Shown here: positions 13,802-14,977 of the stretch, piece by piece
Layout: each line of letters begins with the position of its first letter
Numbering within the stretch: position 1 is the stretch's first letter
NCBI GenBank assembly: GCA_003136295.1
Contig: PLDZ01000141.1
Coordinates: 41,346-56,322 of the forward strand
DNA: 14,977 nt
Source of the DNA: Candidatus Dormiibacterota bacterium
Lineage (GTDB): Bacteria; Chloroflexota; Dormibacteria; Aeolococcales; Aeolococcaceae
Direction of reading: 5' to 3'
Translations under genes and position numbers: made by a program
Notes under the pieces: model-generated
The model's input: only the letters and a program-made list of their open reading frames with translations
Database searches by the model: none
Told to the model about the DNA's origin: nothing

Positions 13802-14678
13802 TCTGCTCCTCCAACCCGTCTGGAAAAACGCGAGCCGGAGAGAATCCGGTCGCCTGGCGGAACCGCGTGACGTCGAGCACGATATCAGCAGCGGGTTTCT
13901 GTCGAGGGTGCTGCTCGAGAGCGGAGCTTCCGCCCGCGAGGCGGAGCACCGCGTCGGCTGCGTCGCGGACGGTGACGCCCGCGCCGGAGCCGACGTTGTA
14001 CGTACCCGACAGCCGGCGTTCCCACGCCAGGATGACCGCCCGTGCGGCGTCATCGACATGCAGATAGTCGCGTAGCTCCTCGCCGCCGAAGATGCGGATC
14101 GACTCACCCAGCACCGCACTGCGAACGAAATTCGGGATGGCGCGCTGGATGGTGTCCCCGCTGCCGTAGAGCACGGTGAAGCGCAGGATCGCGATGTGCA
14201 TCTCGTCGTGATGCTCGAGCGTCCGGCAGAAGATCTCCGTCGCGACCTTGCTCGCACCGTACCAGCTGCGTGGCCGCAGCTCGGTGTCCTCGCGGAGCGG
14301 CGCGTGGCCCGCAGGCAGCCCGTACACCTCGGCGGTGCTCGCCACGATGTTCGCCTGGCCCGCACGCCCAAAGGCGCCGAAGAGGTGGGCGGTTCCCATC
14401 ACGTTGACCGCAAACGCCGTTGCCGCCTCATCCTGCGCGGCGTTCTTCGGGACCATCGCGGCGAGGTGAATGATCGAGTCGACGTCGCCCGCATCCTTGG
14501 CGGCGCGATGGACGTCGCCGGCTTCGACGAGGTCGGCCTTGATGAAGCGAGGCGCATGCGGGACGGAGCGGTCCGGGGCTGATCGACCGATCGAAACCAC
14601 GTCATGGTCGCCCGCGACCAGGAGCTCGGCGACCCTGCGACCGAGGAACCCGTTGGCGCCGGTGAGGAGCACCCTCAT
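13767..14678 (-). CDS. NAD-dependent epimerase/dehydratase (extended SDR)
   Basis: 303 residues from ATG 14678, which overlaps the upstream stop by 4 nt (ATGA); the frame is open further upstream, but MRVLLTGANGFLG is the natural N-terminus. The Rossmann motif TGANGFLG (GxxGxxG, residues 7-13) binds NAD(P). D49-L50 and HLAAMVPK (71-78) follow, then S114-T115 (VASTAEVYG) and the catalytic Y140 and K144 (YGASK). The C-terminal half has GSGDTIQRAIPNFV, RDYLHVDDAARAV and TYNVGSG, typical of nucleotide-sugar epimerases and dehydratases. It would alter a nucleotide sugar for a surface glycan. The tight order ATP-grasp, epimerase, HAD suggests one pathway, but the exact sugar cannot be named. Confidence 0.9.
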   Translation of the reverse strand: MRVLLTGANGFLGRRVAELLVAGDHDVVSIGRSAPDRSVPHAPRFIKADLVEAGDVHRAAKDAGDVDSIIHLAAMVPKNAAQDEAATAFAVNVMGTAHLFGAFGRAGQANIVASTAEVYGLPAGHAPLREDTELRPRSWYGASKVATEIFCRTLEHHDEMHIAILRFTVLYGSGDTIQRAIPNFVRSAVLGESIRIFGGEELRDYLHVDDAARAVILAWERRLSGTYNVGSGAGVTVRDAADAVLRLAGGSSALEQHPRQKPAADIVLDVTRFRQATGFSPARVFPDGLEEQIARAAAADARL

Positions 14679-14977
14679 ACGCGCAGCTTCTTTCTCCGGC
14701 GCTCGAGCGCTGTGCGCTGCGCCTCGATGTCGGACATCGGCACCAGGACGGGCTCGAAGTCCATCCCCCGGATCCACACCATGCCCTGAGCGGCCGGATT
14801 GAGCTTCTGCGGGATGACCGGCAGGGGCTCATCGCACGCGAGCTTCACGAACACATACGGCATGTTGACTCCGAGTTCAGTGAAGAACAGATGGGTGGTG
14901 AAGAAACGGCCGATATTGATCTCGGTGGGATTGGGTATTCCGTTGCGGTCGTAGGTGAGATCAACACCGAAGAGCGC
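14675..14977 (-). CDS. ATP-grasp protein, C-terminal part only
   Basis: The last 100 residues of a gene that begins beyond the window end; the frame is open to base 14977. The visible part holds FGVDLTYDRNGIPNPTEIN, matching the last ATP-grasp strand, where the Glu and Asn bind Mg-ATP (here PTEIN, before IGRFFTTH). A C-terminal region follows (MPYVFVKLACDEPLPVIP...GMVWIRGMDF) and an Arg/Lys-rich end (RRRKKLRV). This is the carbamoyl-phosphate-synthase-like ATP-grasp type, which activates a carboxylate as acyl phosphate and joins it to an amine. Such genes occur next to epimerase and HAD genes in surface polysaccharide loci; I infer that setting here. Its stop overlaps the epimerase start by 4 nt. 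Confidence 0.75.
   Translation of the reverse strand, partial: ALFGVDLTYDRNGIPNPTEINIGRFFTTHLFFTELGVNMPYVFVKLACDEPLPVIPQKLNPAAQGMVWIRGMDFEPVLVPMSDIEAQRTALERRRKKLRV

Noticed and set aside
13802..14371. N-terminal extension of the HAD frame
   Set aside because: Ser/Arg-rich out-of-frame reading of the epimerase gene, which has complete motifs.

Overview
The window is about 15 kb of GC-rich DNA with dense coding, short intergenic gaps and frequent 1-40 nt stop/start overlaps. It suggests a high-GC Gram-positive-type bacterium, most likely an actinobacterium. The best single indicator is the gene at 11429-12526, which closely resembles S-(hydroxymethyl)mycothiol dehydrogenase, an enzyme that needs the actinobacterial thiol mycothiol. 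The surface domain in the first gene, the stand-alone TrpB2-type tryptophan synthase beta chain and the lone Flp pilin fit this. A deep-branching actinobacterial or Chloroflexota/Dormibacterota-type lineage cannot be excluded from the sequence alone. I see no mobile element, CRISPR array, rRNA or tRNA.

Layout. (1) 1-4985, plus strand: the 3' part of a collagen-like Gly-X-Thr surface protein, a hairpin that may end its transcript, then a three-gene unit (TPR lipoprotein, large YfhO/PTPS-related membrane protein, membrane-anchored family 2 glycosyltransferase). The last two genes overlap as GTGA. This looks like cell-envelope glycan work. (2) 4965-6072, minus: a small SAM methyltransferase downstream of a VOC/glyoxalase-fold protein with a good promoter and ribosome site. 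(3) 6073-6736, plus: a poorly coding stretch ending in an 80-residue protein that is essentially only the phosphoacceptor (H-box) domain of a histidine kinase. (4) 6747-8633, minus: TrpB2 followed by a small membrane protein; xth (exonuclease III) diverges from it at 8714-9493. (5) 9527-10316, minus: an OsmC-type peroxiredoxin and an isolated Flp pilin. (6) 10438-14977, minus: a long array. An ATP-grasp protein (cut by the window edge), an NAD-dependent sugar epimerase, a HAD phosphatase and a hemerythrin-like protein are tightly packed. After a 92-nt gap come the mycothiol-dependent formaldehyde dehydrogenase and an aldo/keto reductase, closed by a strong hairpin.

Two functional themes stand out. 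One is surface glycan or glycoprotein building (collagen-like protein, YfhO-like protein, glycosyltransferase, and at the other end ATP-grasp, epimerase and HAD). The other is aldehyde, thiol and peroxide stress handling (mycothiol/formaldehyde dehydrogenase, aldo/keto reductase, OsmC, hemerythrin). I did not find a clear-cut new multi-gene system. The least ordinary items are the orphan H-box protein at 6494-6736 with the short frame coupled to it, and the Thr-rich collagen-like protein beside glycosyltransferase genes.
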